From Pseudomonadota bacterium (GTDB lineage Bacteria; Pseudomonadota; Gammaproteobacteria; Burkholderiales; Burkholderiaceae_C): a DNA stretch of 5,626 nucleotides. A program made the position numbers and the translations under genes. This document shows positions 1-5,601 of this stretch, one piece after another. The DNA is taken from positions 1 to 5,626 of the forward strand of contig JAEZEB010000030.1 of NCBI GenBank assembly GCA_023438115.1, written 5' to 3'. Numbering within the stretch: position 1 is the stretch's first letter; each line of letters begins with the position of its first letter. The notes beneath the pieces were generated by a model. The model was not told where the DNA came from. It saw only the letters and a program-made list of their open reading frames with translations, and searched no databases.

Positions 1-1285
1 GCGGATCGCGCAGCACCTCGCGGTACACGCCCTCGCCCATGCCGTGCAGCCGCTGCAGCTCGAAGGGCGCGCCGGTGCGCCGCGCCATCTGCACGATCGC
101 CGCGATGGTGCCGGCGTTGTGCGTGGCGAACTGCGGATAGATCGCGTCCTGCGCCTGCAGCAGCGCCTGCGCGCAGGCGAGATAGGAGAGGTCGGTGTGG
201 TGCTTGTGCGTGAACACCGGGTAGTGCGGCAGGCCCAGCTCCTGCGCGCGCTTGATCTCGGCGTCCCAGTAGGCGCCCTTGACCAGCCGGCACATCAGGC
301 GGATGCCATGCCGCCGCGCGATGTCCGCCACGTGCTGCACCAGCTCCAGCGCGCGCGTCTGGTAGGCCTGCAGCGCGAGGCCGAAGCCCTGCCACCGCGG
401 ATGCTCCCGCGCGACTTGCTGCGCGAGCGCCTCGAAGACGTCCAGCGAGAGTTCCAGCCGGTCGCTTTCCTCGGCGTCGATGGTGAGGTTGATGTTGGCC
501 GCGGCAGCACGCGCGCAAAGCGCCGCGACCCGCGGCACCAGTTCGCGCAGCACGCGCTCGCGCTGCAGCGCCTCGTAGCGCGGATGCAGCGCGCTCAGCT
601 TGATGGAGATGCCGTCGTTCTCCTGCACCGGGCGGGACGGATCCGAGGCCGCGGCGATGGCGGCGATCGCCTCCTCGTAGTGGGCGAAGTAGCGCCCGGC
701 ATCCGCCGCGGTGCGCGCGCCTTCGCCGAGCATGTCGTAGGAGTGGCGCACATGCGGCTGGCGGCGGCGGGCGGCGGCCGCCTCGTGCATCGCCTGGTCG
801 ATGGTTTCGCCCAGCACGAACTGGCGCGCGAGCAGTTGCACGGCACGCAGCGTCGCGGCCACCACGGTGCGCGCGCCCAGGCGGCCGGCCAGGCCGGGCG
901 CGGCCTGCGTGCCGTCGCCGGGCAGGAAGCGCTTGGACAGGGCGATCGCGCTCTGCGACAGGCGTGCCAGCGCACCCTCCGTAGCGCCGTCGAAGTCGGC
1001 GCGCGAGAGCTGGTCGGCGGTGAGCGCGATGGCGGTTTCGGCATCGGGCACGCGCAGCAGGGCTTCCGCCAGCCGCATCAGCGCCAGGCCCTCGGCCGAG
1101 GAGATCGGATATTCCTGCAGCAGGCTTTCCATGGCCCAGAAGGGCGGCGGGTGGTCACGCACCGCCTGCACCCAGGGTGCCGCAACCTCGGCGGCTGCGG
1201 CCCAGTCGAGCGCCTGCTGCAAACCCCGCAGGCGGTCCTCGACGACGGCGGCTTCGGGACGGTAGGGATCGGGCAGGCGTTGCAT
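1..1285 (-). CDS. putA: Bifunctional proline dehydrogenase / P5C dehydrogenase PutA, N-terminal part (runs off the left edge)
   Basis: PutA oxidises proline to glutamate: an FAD-dependent proline dehydrogenase barrel makes pyrroline-5-carboxylate and a C-terminal NAD-dependent aldehyde dehydrogenase finishes the reaction. Only the first 428 codons plus one base are here; the aldehyde dehydrogenase part lies outside the window. Visible landmarks are GISIKLSALHPRY with Lys229, IDAEESDRLE with Asp270, RLVKGAYWD, THNAGT and LHGMGEGVY. From memory, Lys229 and Asp270 correspond to E. coli Lys329 and Asp370, an offset of 100 residues. The two substrate-binding arginines (E. coli Arg555/556) would fall beyond the edge. 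An in-frame TAG at 1313-1315 with no start codon between it and the ATG makes this the earliest possible start, so the ribbon-helix-helix repressor domain of E. coli PutA is absent. There is no clear Shine-Dalgarno sequence. A divergent Lrp-type gene is the likely regulator. Identity is very likely; total length is unknown. Confidence 0.95.
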   Translation of the reverse strand, partial: MQRLPDPYRPEAAVVEDRLRGLQQALDWAAAAEVAAPWVQAVRDHPPPFWAMESLLQEYPISSAEGLALMRLAEALLRVPDAETAIALTADQLSRADFDGATEGALARLSQSAIALSKRFLPGDGTQAAPGLAGRLGARTVVAATLRAVQLLARQFVLGETIDQAMHEAAAARRRQPHVRHSYDMLGEGARTAADAGRYFAHYEEAIAAIAAASDPSRPVQENDGISIKLSALHPRYEALQRERVLRELVPRVAALCARAAAANINLTIDAEESDRLELSLDVFEALAQQVAREHPRWQGFGLALQAYQTRALELVQHVADIARRHGIRLMCRLVKGAYWDAEIKRAQELGLPHYPVFTHKHHTDLSYLACAQALLQAQDAIYPQFATHNAGTIAAIVQMARRTGAPFELQRLHGMGEGVYREVLRDP

Positions 1286-1323
1286 GGCGGCGGTCGTGGC
1301 TGGTGGATGTCGCTATCGTCGGC

Positions 1324-1351
1324 CTTTGCCGTGCGAATGTTTCGCTAAAGT
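1324..1351 (+). promoter_or_regulatory. Possible sigma70-type promoter for the Lrp-family gene
   Basis: TTTGCC (1324-1329) and TAAAGT (1346-1351) are separated by 16 bp, a weak match to -35/-10 hexamers in otherwise very GC-rich DNA. Transcription from here would begin near 1358 and give a leader of about 24 nt to the ATG at 1382. The spacer contains the inverted repeat at 1333-1345, which would suit autorepression. This is inference from short, imperfect hexamers. I could not pick a convincing promoter for putA on the other strand. Confidence 0.25.
1333..1345. promoter_or_regulatory. Candidate operator between putA and the Lrp-family gene
   Basis: GCGAATGTTTCGC is a perfect 5-bp inverted repeat (GCGAA/TTCGC) around a 3-bp centre, near the middle of the 96-bp spacer between two divergent genes. 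Lrp-family dimers commonly bind roughly 13-15 bp imperfect palindromes with an A/T-rich centre, so size and place fit. A second, imperfect palindrome (CCGGAAATTCGG, 1367-1378) lies just before the ATG of the regulator and could be a further site, because Lrp-type octamers often contact several. Binding is inferred, not shown. Confidence 0.4.
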
Positions 1352-1381
1352 GGAGGCTGTTTGCATCCGGAAATTCGGCCG

Positions 1382-1861
1382 ATGAGCGGTTCCATCCAGG
1401 ATCTCGATCGCATCGACCTGCGCATCCTGCAGGTCCTGCAGGCCGACGGCCGCATCTCCAACCTCAAGCTCGCGGAGGCCGTGGCGCTGTCGCCCACGGC
1501 GGTGCTGGCACGCGTGCAGCGGCTCACGCGCGAGGGCTATATCCGGGGCTACGAGGCGCGGCTGGATCCGGCCAAGCTGGGCGCGGGCATGCTGGTGTTC
1601 GTGGAGGTGCTGCTCGATCGCACCACGCCCAACGTCTTCGAGGCCTTCAAGGCCGCGGTGCAGGCGCATCCGCAGATCCTCGAATGCCACATGGTGGCGG
1701 GCGGCTTCGACTACCTGCTCAAGACCCGCATGGCCGACATGCAGGCGTATCGCGACTTCGCGGGCACCGTGCTGTGGCAGTTGCCCGGCGTGCGCGAGAC
1801 GCGCACCTATGCGGTGATGGAGGAGGTGAAGGACACGACGCGGCTGCCGCTGCGCGCCTGA
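1382..1861 (+). CDS. Lrp/AsnC-family transcriptional regulator, probably controlling proline catabolism (PutR-like)
   Basis: This is a 159-residue feast/famine regulator, close to the usual 150-165 residues of the family. The N-terminal winged helix-turn-helix spans about residues 7-60, with IDLRILQVLQADGR leading into the HTH, whose recognition helix is near SPTAVLARVQRL. The RAM ligand-binding/oligomerisation domain spans about 68-148, with the typical glycine-aspartate motif GGFDYLLK at 107-114. Such proteins form dimers to octamers that bind an amino acid. Divergence from a putA lacking its own DNA-binding domain suggests a proline-responsive activator, as for PutR of Agrobacterium and Rhodobacter; this role is inferred from context. 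The ATG at 1382 was chosen because the family homology starts about six residues later. A TTG at 1361, preceded by GGAGG (1352-1356), would add seven residues and cannot be excluded. The alternative is a regulator of another amino acid pathway. Confidence 0.9.
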   Translation: MSGSIQDLDRIDLRILQVLQADGRISNLKLAEAVALSPTAVLARVQRLTREGYIRGYEARLDPAKLGAGMLVFVEVLLDRTTPNVFEAFKAAVQAHPQILECHMVAGGFDYLLKTRMADMQAYRDFAGTVLWQLPGVRETRTYAVMEEVKDTTRLPLRA

Positions 1862-1923
1862 AGGCAGGAGCGACGTCCCCGCCCCGCGACTGAAACGCCG
1901 CAAGCGTGCAGCCCTTCACGCCC

Positions 1924-1977
1924 GGGCCGGTGCGGCAACTGCGCGCGGCCGCACTTGCGCCCAGAATCGCTTTTTTT
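1924..1977 (+). terminator. Possible stem-loop with downstream T-run between the Lrp-family gene and the DUF3617 gene
   Basis: GTGCGGC (1930-1936) pairs perfectly with GCCGCAC (1948-1954) around an 11-nt loop. An outer GGGC/GCCC pairing (1924-1927 with 1959-1962) can extend it across a small internal loop. Seven T follow at 1971-1977, but 8 nt after the outer stem, which is far for an intrinsic terminator. It could end the regulator transcript, or be a leader structure or chance in GC-rich DNA. The rest of the 135-bp spacer (1862-1996) shows no other clear element. Confidence 0.25.
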
Positions 1978-1983
1978 CCAGAC

Positions 1984-1990
1984 GGAGGAG
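1984..1990 (+). promoter_or_regulatory. Strong ribosome binding site of the DUF3617 gene
   Basis: GGAGGAG lies 6 nt before the ATG at 1997. It fixes that start over an in-frame TTG at 1955, which has no such site and would put 14 unsuitable residues in front of the signal peptide. Confidence 0.8.
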
Positions 1991-1996
1991 ACCCCC

Positions 1997-2545
1997 ATGC
2001 GCATCCTGTCCCTGCTTGCCGGCGCCGTGCTCGCGACCGCCTGCTTCCCGCTTTCGGCCCAGACCATGAAGCCCGGGCTGTGGGAAATCCACAACAAGAT
2101 GGGCGGCCCTGGCGGCGCGAGCGATCCGATGGCCGAACTGCGCAAGCAGATGGCGCAGATGCCGCCCGCGCAGCGCAAGCAGATGGAGGCCGCGATGGCC
2201 GCCCAGGGGGTGAAGATGGCGCCCGCCACCGGCGGTGGCATGGCCGTGCAGGTGTGCATGACGCCGGAGATGGTCTCGCGCAACGAGGTGCCGGTGCAGG
2301 AAGGCTGCAAGACCACGCGCAGCCAGCGCAGCGGCAACACGCAGAAGTTCGCCTTCACCTGCACCAACCCGCCTTCGAGCGGCGAGGGCGAGGTCACCTA
2401 CGAGGGGCCGCAGGCCTACCGCAGCCGCATGACCGTGAACGTCTCGCACGGCGGCCAGATGCAGGCCACCACGATGGAAACGCGCGGCAAGTGGCTGTCG
2501 GCCGACTGCGGCAACGTCAAGCCGGCGCAGATGCCGAAGAAGTAG
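1997..2545 (+). CDS. Exported DUF3617-family protein, methionine-rich
   Basis: The product has 182 residues. It begins with a signal peptide (positive MR, hydrophobic core to about residue 18) and a likely signal peptidase I site after FPLSA (about 21/22), so the mature protein should be periplasmic. LATAC at 12-16 resembles a lipobox, but the -3 position is Ala, so a lipoprotein is less likely. The mature start, KPGLWEI, is the usual opening of DUF3617 (PF12276), a family of unknown function widespread in Proteobacteria. Cys87, Cys104, Cys122 and Cys171 could form two disulfides. Residues 35-92 form a linker rich in Met, Gln and Ala (10 Met in 58 residues) that is probably helical. The GKWLSADCG ending also fits the family. 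The gene stands alone on its strand, so its neighbours say little about function. The family call is from memory of its pattern; no function is claimed. Confidence 0.85.
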   Translation: MRILSLLAGAVLATACFPLSAQTMKPGLWEIHNKMGGPGGASDPMAELRKQMAQMPPAQRKQMEAAMAAQGVKMAPATGGGMAVQVCMTPEMVSRNEVPVQEGCKTTRSQRSGNTQKFAFTCTNPPSSGEGEVTYEGPQAYRSRMTVNVSHGGQMQATTMETRGKWLSADCGNVKPAQMPKK

Positions 2546-2551
2546 GGCGCT

Positions 2552-3244
2552 TCAGCCCTTGCGGGGGCGGCCGCCGAAGATCGCGGTGCCCACGCGCACC
2601 AGGGTGCTGCCGGCATGGATCGCCGCCTCGAGGTCGGCGGTCATGCCCATGGACAGCGTGTCCAGCGGCAGGCCCGCATCGCGCAGCTGCTCGAAGAGCG
2701 CGCGCGCCTGGCGGTGCACCGCCAGCTGCTGGTCGAAGCCCTCGGCCGGCTCGGGGATCGTCATCAGCCCGCGCAGCTGCAGGCGTGGCAGCGCCGCCAC
2801 TTCGCGCGCGAGCGCGAGCGCCTCGGCGGGCGGCACGCCGGCCTTGGACGGGCCGCCGTCGATGTTGACCTGGATGCACACCGACAGCGGCGGCAGGCCC
2901 TCGGGCCGCTGGTCGTTCAGCCGCTGCGCGATCTTGAGCCGATCGACCGTGTGCGCCCAGTCGAAGTGGCTGGCGACCAGCCGCGTCTTGTTGCTCTGGA
3001 TCGGGCCGATGCAGTGCCAGCGCGCCGGCAGGTCCGCGAGCAGCGCCTGCTTCTCCACCGCCTCCTGGATGTAGTTCTCGCCGAAGGTCGTGGCGCCCGC
3101 TGCGAAGGCCTCGCGCACCGCGTCGGGGCCGAAGGTCTTGGAGACGGCAAGCAGCGTGACTTCGTTCACGTCGCGTCGGGCGGCCGCGCACGCCCTGGCG
3201 ATCCGCTCGCGCACGCTCTGGAGGTTGGCAGCAATCGTCGTCAT
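2552..3244 (-). CDS. yggS: PLP-binding pyridoxal phosphate homeostasis protein (YggS / PLPBP family)
   Basis: This 230-residue cytoplasmic protein binds pyridoxal 5'-phosphate in an alanine-racemase-like TIM barrel, has no known catalytic activity, and helps balance the vitamin B6 and amino/keto-acid pools. Length matches E. coli YggS (about 234). The Schiff-base lysine is Lys36 in LLAVSKTFG, the same number as in E. coli. Other family motifs are FGENYIQE (54-61), HCIGPIQSNK (77-86), RGLMTIP (158-164), SMGMTADLE (198-206, where Ser is more usual than Thr202) and the phosphate-binding RVGTAIFG (217-224). The usual Glu of the NxxxExxKxG-type segment is replaced by Gly131, a minor variation. The ATG at 3244 opens with the typical MTTIAANL; its ribosome site is weak. 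The reading frame stays open upstream for hundreds of codons, so the start rests on homology. It is divergent from pilT, a common arrangement, and converges on the DUF3617 gene. Confidence 0.96.
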   Translation of the reverse strand: MTTIAANLQSVRERIARACAAARRDVNEVTLLAVSKTFGPDAVREAFAAGATTFGENYIQEAVEKQALLADLPARWHCIGPIQSNKTRLVASHFDWAHTVDRLKIAQRLNDQRPEGLPPLSVCIQVNIDGGPSKAGVPPAEALALAREVAALPRLQLRGLMTIPEPAEGFDQQLAVHRQARALFEQLRDAGLPLDTLSMGMTADLEAAIHAGSTLVRVGTAIFGGRPRKG

Positions 3245-3319
3245 AATGGATCGGCCGCCGGCGCGCCCCCGGGCTGCGCCAGGCACCGTCGGCGGGACCA
3301 GAAAAGAGAAGAGGGATTC
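3245..3319. promoter_or_regulatory. Divergent yggS/pilT spacer, presumed promoter region
   Basis: These 75 bp must hold, or lie beside, the promoters for both yggS and pilT-pilU. No convincing -35/-10 pair is visible. CATAAT at 3242-3247, overlapping the yggS start codon, is the best -10-like hexamer toward pilT but has only the poor -35 candidate CTGGAG (3218-3223) at 18 bp. The GC-rich core can fold: CCGCCG (3255-3260) with CGGCGG (3290-3295), enclosing GCGC (3261-3264) with GCGC (3276-3279). A purine-rich AGAAAAGAGAAGAGGG stretch follows and ends in the pilT ribosome site. Confidence 0.35.
3311..3314 (+). promoter_or_regulatory. Ribosome binding site supporting the GTG start of pilT
   Basis: GAGG lies 5 nt before GTG at 3320. 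This matters because the frame has no stop upstream for about 700 bp, so only the ribosome site and the family N-terminus (MDITQLLAFSVKN) locate the start. Confidence 0.65.
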
Positions 3320-4363
3320 GTGGATATTACCCAGCTGCTTGCATTCAGCGTCAAGAACAAGGCTTCGGACCTGCACCTGTCCGCCGGCCTGCCGCCCATG
3401 ATCCGCGTGCACGGCGACGTGCGCCGCATCAACGTCGACCCCATGGACCACAAGCAGGTCCACGCCATGGTGTACGACATCATGAACGACAGCCAGCGCA
3501 AGGCGTACGAGGAATTCCTCGAGTGCGACTTCTCGTTCGAGATCGAGGGGCTGGCCCGCTTCCGCGTCAACGCGTTCAACCAGAACCGTGGCGCCGGCGC
3601 CGTGTTCCGGACCATTCCGTCCAAGATCCTGACGCTGGAGCAGCTGAACGCGCCCAAGATCTTCGCCGACCTCGCGCTCAAGCCGCGCGGCATGGTGCTG
3701 GTGACCGGCCCCACGGGCTCGGGCAAGTCCACCACCCTGGCGGCCATGATCAACCACCTGAACGAGACCGAGTACGGCCACATCCTGACGGTGGAGGACC
3801 CGATCGAATTCGTGCACGAGTCCAAGAAGTGCCTGGTGAACCAGCGCGAGGTGGGCCCGATGACGCTGTCCTTCTCCAACGCGCTGCGCTCGGCGCTGCG
3901 GGAGGACCCGGACTGCATCCTGGTGGGCGAAATGCGGGACCTGGAGACGATCCGCCTGGCCATGACCGCCGCGGAAACGGGCCACCTGGTGTTCGGCACG
4001 CTGCACACCTCGTCCGCCGCCAAGACCATCGACCGGATCATCGACGTGTTCCCGGCCGAGGAAAAGGAAATGGTCCGCGCGATGCTGTCCGAATCGCTGC
4101 AGGCCGTGATCTCGCAGACCCTGTGCAAGACCAAGGACGGCAGCGGCCGCGTGGCGGCGCACGAGATCATGATCGGCACGTCGGCCATCCGGAACCTGAT
4201 CCGCGAAGCCAAGGTGGCGCAGATGTATTCGGCCATCCAGACCGGCAACAGCGTCGGCATGCAGACGCTCGACCAGAACCTGGCCGACCTCGTCAAGCGC
4301 AACATGATCAGCGCCGCCGAGGCCCGCAGCAAGGCCAAGATCCCGGAAAACTTCCCCGGCTAA
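3320..4363 (+). CDS. pilT: Type IV pilus retraction ATPase PilT
   Basis: PilT is the hexameric cytoplasmic ATPase that docks on the inner-membrane platform (PilC) and depolymerises the pilus, powering twitching motility and DNA uptake. The 347-residue product matches the usual 344-347. A PAS-like N-terminal domain (about 1-100, with KASDLHLSAG) precedes the RecA-like core. Walker A is GPTGSGKST with Lys136, the Asp box LTVEDPIEFVH carries Glu163, Walker B CILVGEMRD carries Glu204, and the His box is GHLVFGTLH with His222 and His229; the main positions agree with my memory of P. aeruginosa PilT. The PilT-specific AIRNLIRE motif (289-296), needed for retraction, is intact and separates it from PilB and PilU. 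The start is GTG. pilU follows after 15 bp, so co-transcription is likely. Identity is essentially certain. Confidence 0.98.
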   Translation: MDITQLLAFSVKNKASDLHLSAGLPPMIRVHGDVRRINVDPMDHKQVHAMVYDIMNDSQRKAYEEFLECDFSFEIEGLARFRVNAFNQNRGAGAVFRTIPSKILTLEQLNAPKIFADLALKPRGMVLVTGPTGSGKSTTLAAMINHLNETEYGHILTVEDPIEFVHESKKCLVNQREVGPMTLSFSNALRSALREDPDCILVGEMRDLETIRLAMTAAETGHLVFGTLHTSSAAKTIDRIIDVFPAEEKEMVRAMLSESLQAVISQTLCKTKDGSGRVAAHEIMIGTSAIRNLIREAKVAQMYSAIQTGNSVGMQTLDQNLADLVKRNMISAAEARSKAKIPENFPG

Positions 4364-4365
4364 GC

Positions 4366-4370
4366 AAGGA
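4366..4370 (+). promoter_or_regulatory. Ribosome binding site of pilU
   Basis: AAGGA lies 8 nt before the ATG at 4379, within the 15-nt gap after the pilT stop. It supports independent initiation on a shared transcript, and there is no room for a separate terminator. Confidence 0.65.
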
Positions 4371-4378
4371 CGTCCAGC

Positions 4379-5515
4379 ATGGAACGCGATCAGGCATCGA
4401 AATTCATCAACGACCTGCTGAAGCTGATGATCGGCCGCAACGGCAGCGACCTGTTCATCACCGCCGAATTCCCGCCCGCGATCAAGGTCGACGGCAAGGT
4501 CACCAAGGTCTCGCCGCAGCCGCTGAACGCGGCGCACACGCTGGCGCTGGCGCGTTCGATCATGAACGACAAGCAGGCCGCCGAGTTCGAGCGCACCAAG
4601 GAGTGCAATTTCGCGATCTCGCCGCCGGGCGTGGGGCGCTTCCGCGTCAACGCCTTCGTGCAGCAGGGCAAGGTGGGCATGGTGCTGCGGGTGATCCCGC
4701 AGATCCTGCCGACCATCGACGGCCTGGGCGTGCCGCAGGTGCTCAAGGAAGTGGTGATGACCAAGCGCGGCCTGGTCGTGCTGGTGGGCGCCACGGGCTC
4801 CGGCAAGTCGACCACGCTGGCGGCGATGATCGACTGGCGCAACGAGCAGAGCCAGGGCCACATCATCACCATCGAGGACCCGGTGGAATTCGTGCACCCG
4901 CACAAGAACTGCGTGGTCACGCAGCGCGAGGTGGGGCTGGATACCGACAGCTGGGAGGCCGCGCTGAAGAACACGCTGCGCCAGGCGCCCGACGTGATCC
5001 TGATGGGCGAGATCCGCGACCGCGAGACCATGGAGCACGCGATCGCCTTCGCCGAGACCGGCCACCTGTGCATGGCGACGCTGCACGCCAACAGCGCCAA
5101 CCAGGCGCTGGACCGCGTGATCAACTTCTTCCCGGAAGAGCGACGGCCGCAGCTGCTGATGGACCTGTCGCTGAACCTCAAGGCCTTCGTGTCGCAGCGC
5201 CTGGTGCCCAAGCAGGACGGCAAGGGCCGTGCCGCCGCGGTGGAGGTGCTGCTGAACACGCCGCTGATCTCCGACCTGATCTTCAAGGGCGAGGTCTCCG
5301 AGATCAAGGAGATCATGAAGAAGAGCCGCAACCTGGGCATGCAGACCTTCGACCAGGCGCTGTTCGACCTGTACGAGAACAGCGTCATCACCTACGAGGA
5401 CGCCCTGCGCAACGCCGACTCGGTGAACGACCTGCGGCTGCAGATCAAGCTCAATAGCCAGCGCGCGAAGACGCAGGACCTGGCAGCAGGCACGGAGCAC
5501 CTGGCGATCGTCTAA
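4379..5515 (+). CDS. pilU: PilT-dependent accessory retraction ATPase PilU
   Basis: PilU is a PilT paralogue that cannot retract pili alone in the species studied but adds force by acting together with PilT. The 378 residues are typical for PilU, which is longer than PilT at the C-terminus. The opening MERDQASKFINDLL and GSDLFITAEFPPAIKVDG (about 22-39) are characteristic. Walker A is GATGSGKST with Lys143, the Asp box is ITIEDPVEFVH with Glu170, Walker B VILMGEIRD carries Glu211, and the His box is GHLCMATLHANS with His229 and His236. All expected ATPase residues are therefore present. The AIRNLIRE segment of PilT is replaced by PLISDLIFKGE, as expected for PilU. The C-terminal tail, after about residue 345, is a variable extension ending in LAIV. 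It is most likely co-transcribed with pilT. Identity is essentially certain. Confidence 0.97.
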   Translation: MERDQASKFINDLLKLMIGRNGSDLFITAEFPPAIKVDGKVTKVSPQPLNAAHTLALARSIMNDKQAAEFERTKECNFAISPPGVGRFRVNAFVQQGKVGMVLRVIPQILPTIDGLGVPQVLKEVVMTKRGLVVLVGATGSGKSTTLAAMIDWRNEQSQGHIITIEDPVEFVHPHKNCVVTQREVGLDTDSWEAALKNTLRQAPDVILMGEIRDRETMEHAIAFAETGHLCMATLHANSANQALDRVINFFPEERRPQLLMDLSLNLKAFVSQRLVPKQDGKGRAAAVEVLLNTPLISDLIFKGEVSEIKEIMKKSRNLGMQTFDQALFDLYENSVITYEDALRNADSVNDLRLQIKLNSQRAKTQDLAAGTEHLAIV

Positions 5516-5518
5516 GGC

Positions 5519-5569
5519 CTTGTCATCCGGGCGCGACCCCGGGATCCATGCGGCGCCGGCTTCGGCGTC
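5519..5569. repeat. Paired small palindromes after pilU, possible dispersed extragenic repeat
   Basis: The stretch CTTGTCATCCGGG...CCCGGGATCCATG just after the pilU stop has the look of short palindromic repeats (GTCATCC...GGATCCA type) scattered between genes in many Proteobacteria. Its first hairpin pairs ATCCGGG (5525-5531) with CCC (5537-5539) and GGAT (5542-5545), leaving a 2-nt bulge. A second hairpin pairs CGCCG (5554-5558) with CGGCG (5563-5567) around a GCTT loop, extendable by two pairs. No T-run follows, so this is not a classic terminator, though it may still stabilise the 3' end of the transcript. Only one copy is in the window, so its repeat nature is inferred from resemblance. 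Confidence 0.4.
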
Positions 5570-5601
5570 CCAGGGCGTCGTAGGGTGGGGCGCGCCCCCG
5601 G

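Noticed and set aside
44..1348. A 434-codon open frame on the plus strand opposite putA
   Set aside because: The opposite strand gives a clear PutA with conserved motifs; this product is low-complexity Arg/Gly/Ala-rich and is an antisense shadow.
1313..1903. A 196-codon minus-strand frame opposite the Lrp-family gene
   Set aside because: The Lrp reading has a complete HTH and RAM domain. The antisense product has no family features and would occupy the putA promoter region.
2033..2047. Lipobox-like LATAC in the DUF3617 signal peptide, suggesting a lipoprotein
   Set aside because: The -3 residue before Cys is Ala rather than Leu/Val/Ile, and a good signal peptidase I site (LSA/Q) follows a few residues later.
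3523..5457. A 644-codon plus-strand frame spanning the pilT/pilU junction
   Set aside because: It is a shifted-frame shadow of both genes (Arg/Gly/Gln/Asp-rich, no family signature) and bridges two genuine genes that have their own ribosome sites.
5516..5601. Intrinsic terminator for pilT-pilU
   Set aside because: Hairpins are present but no T-run follows them, so they are listed as a possible repeat instead.
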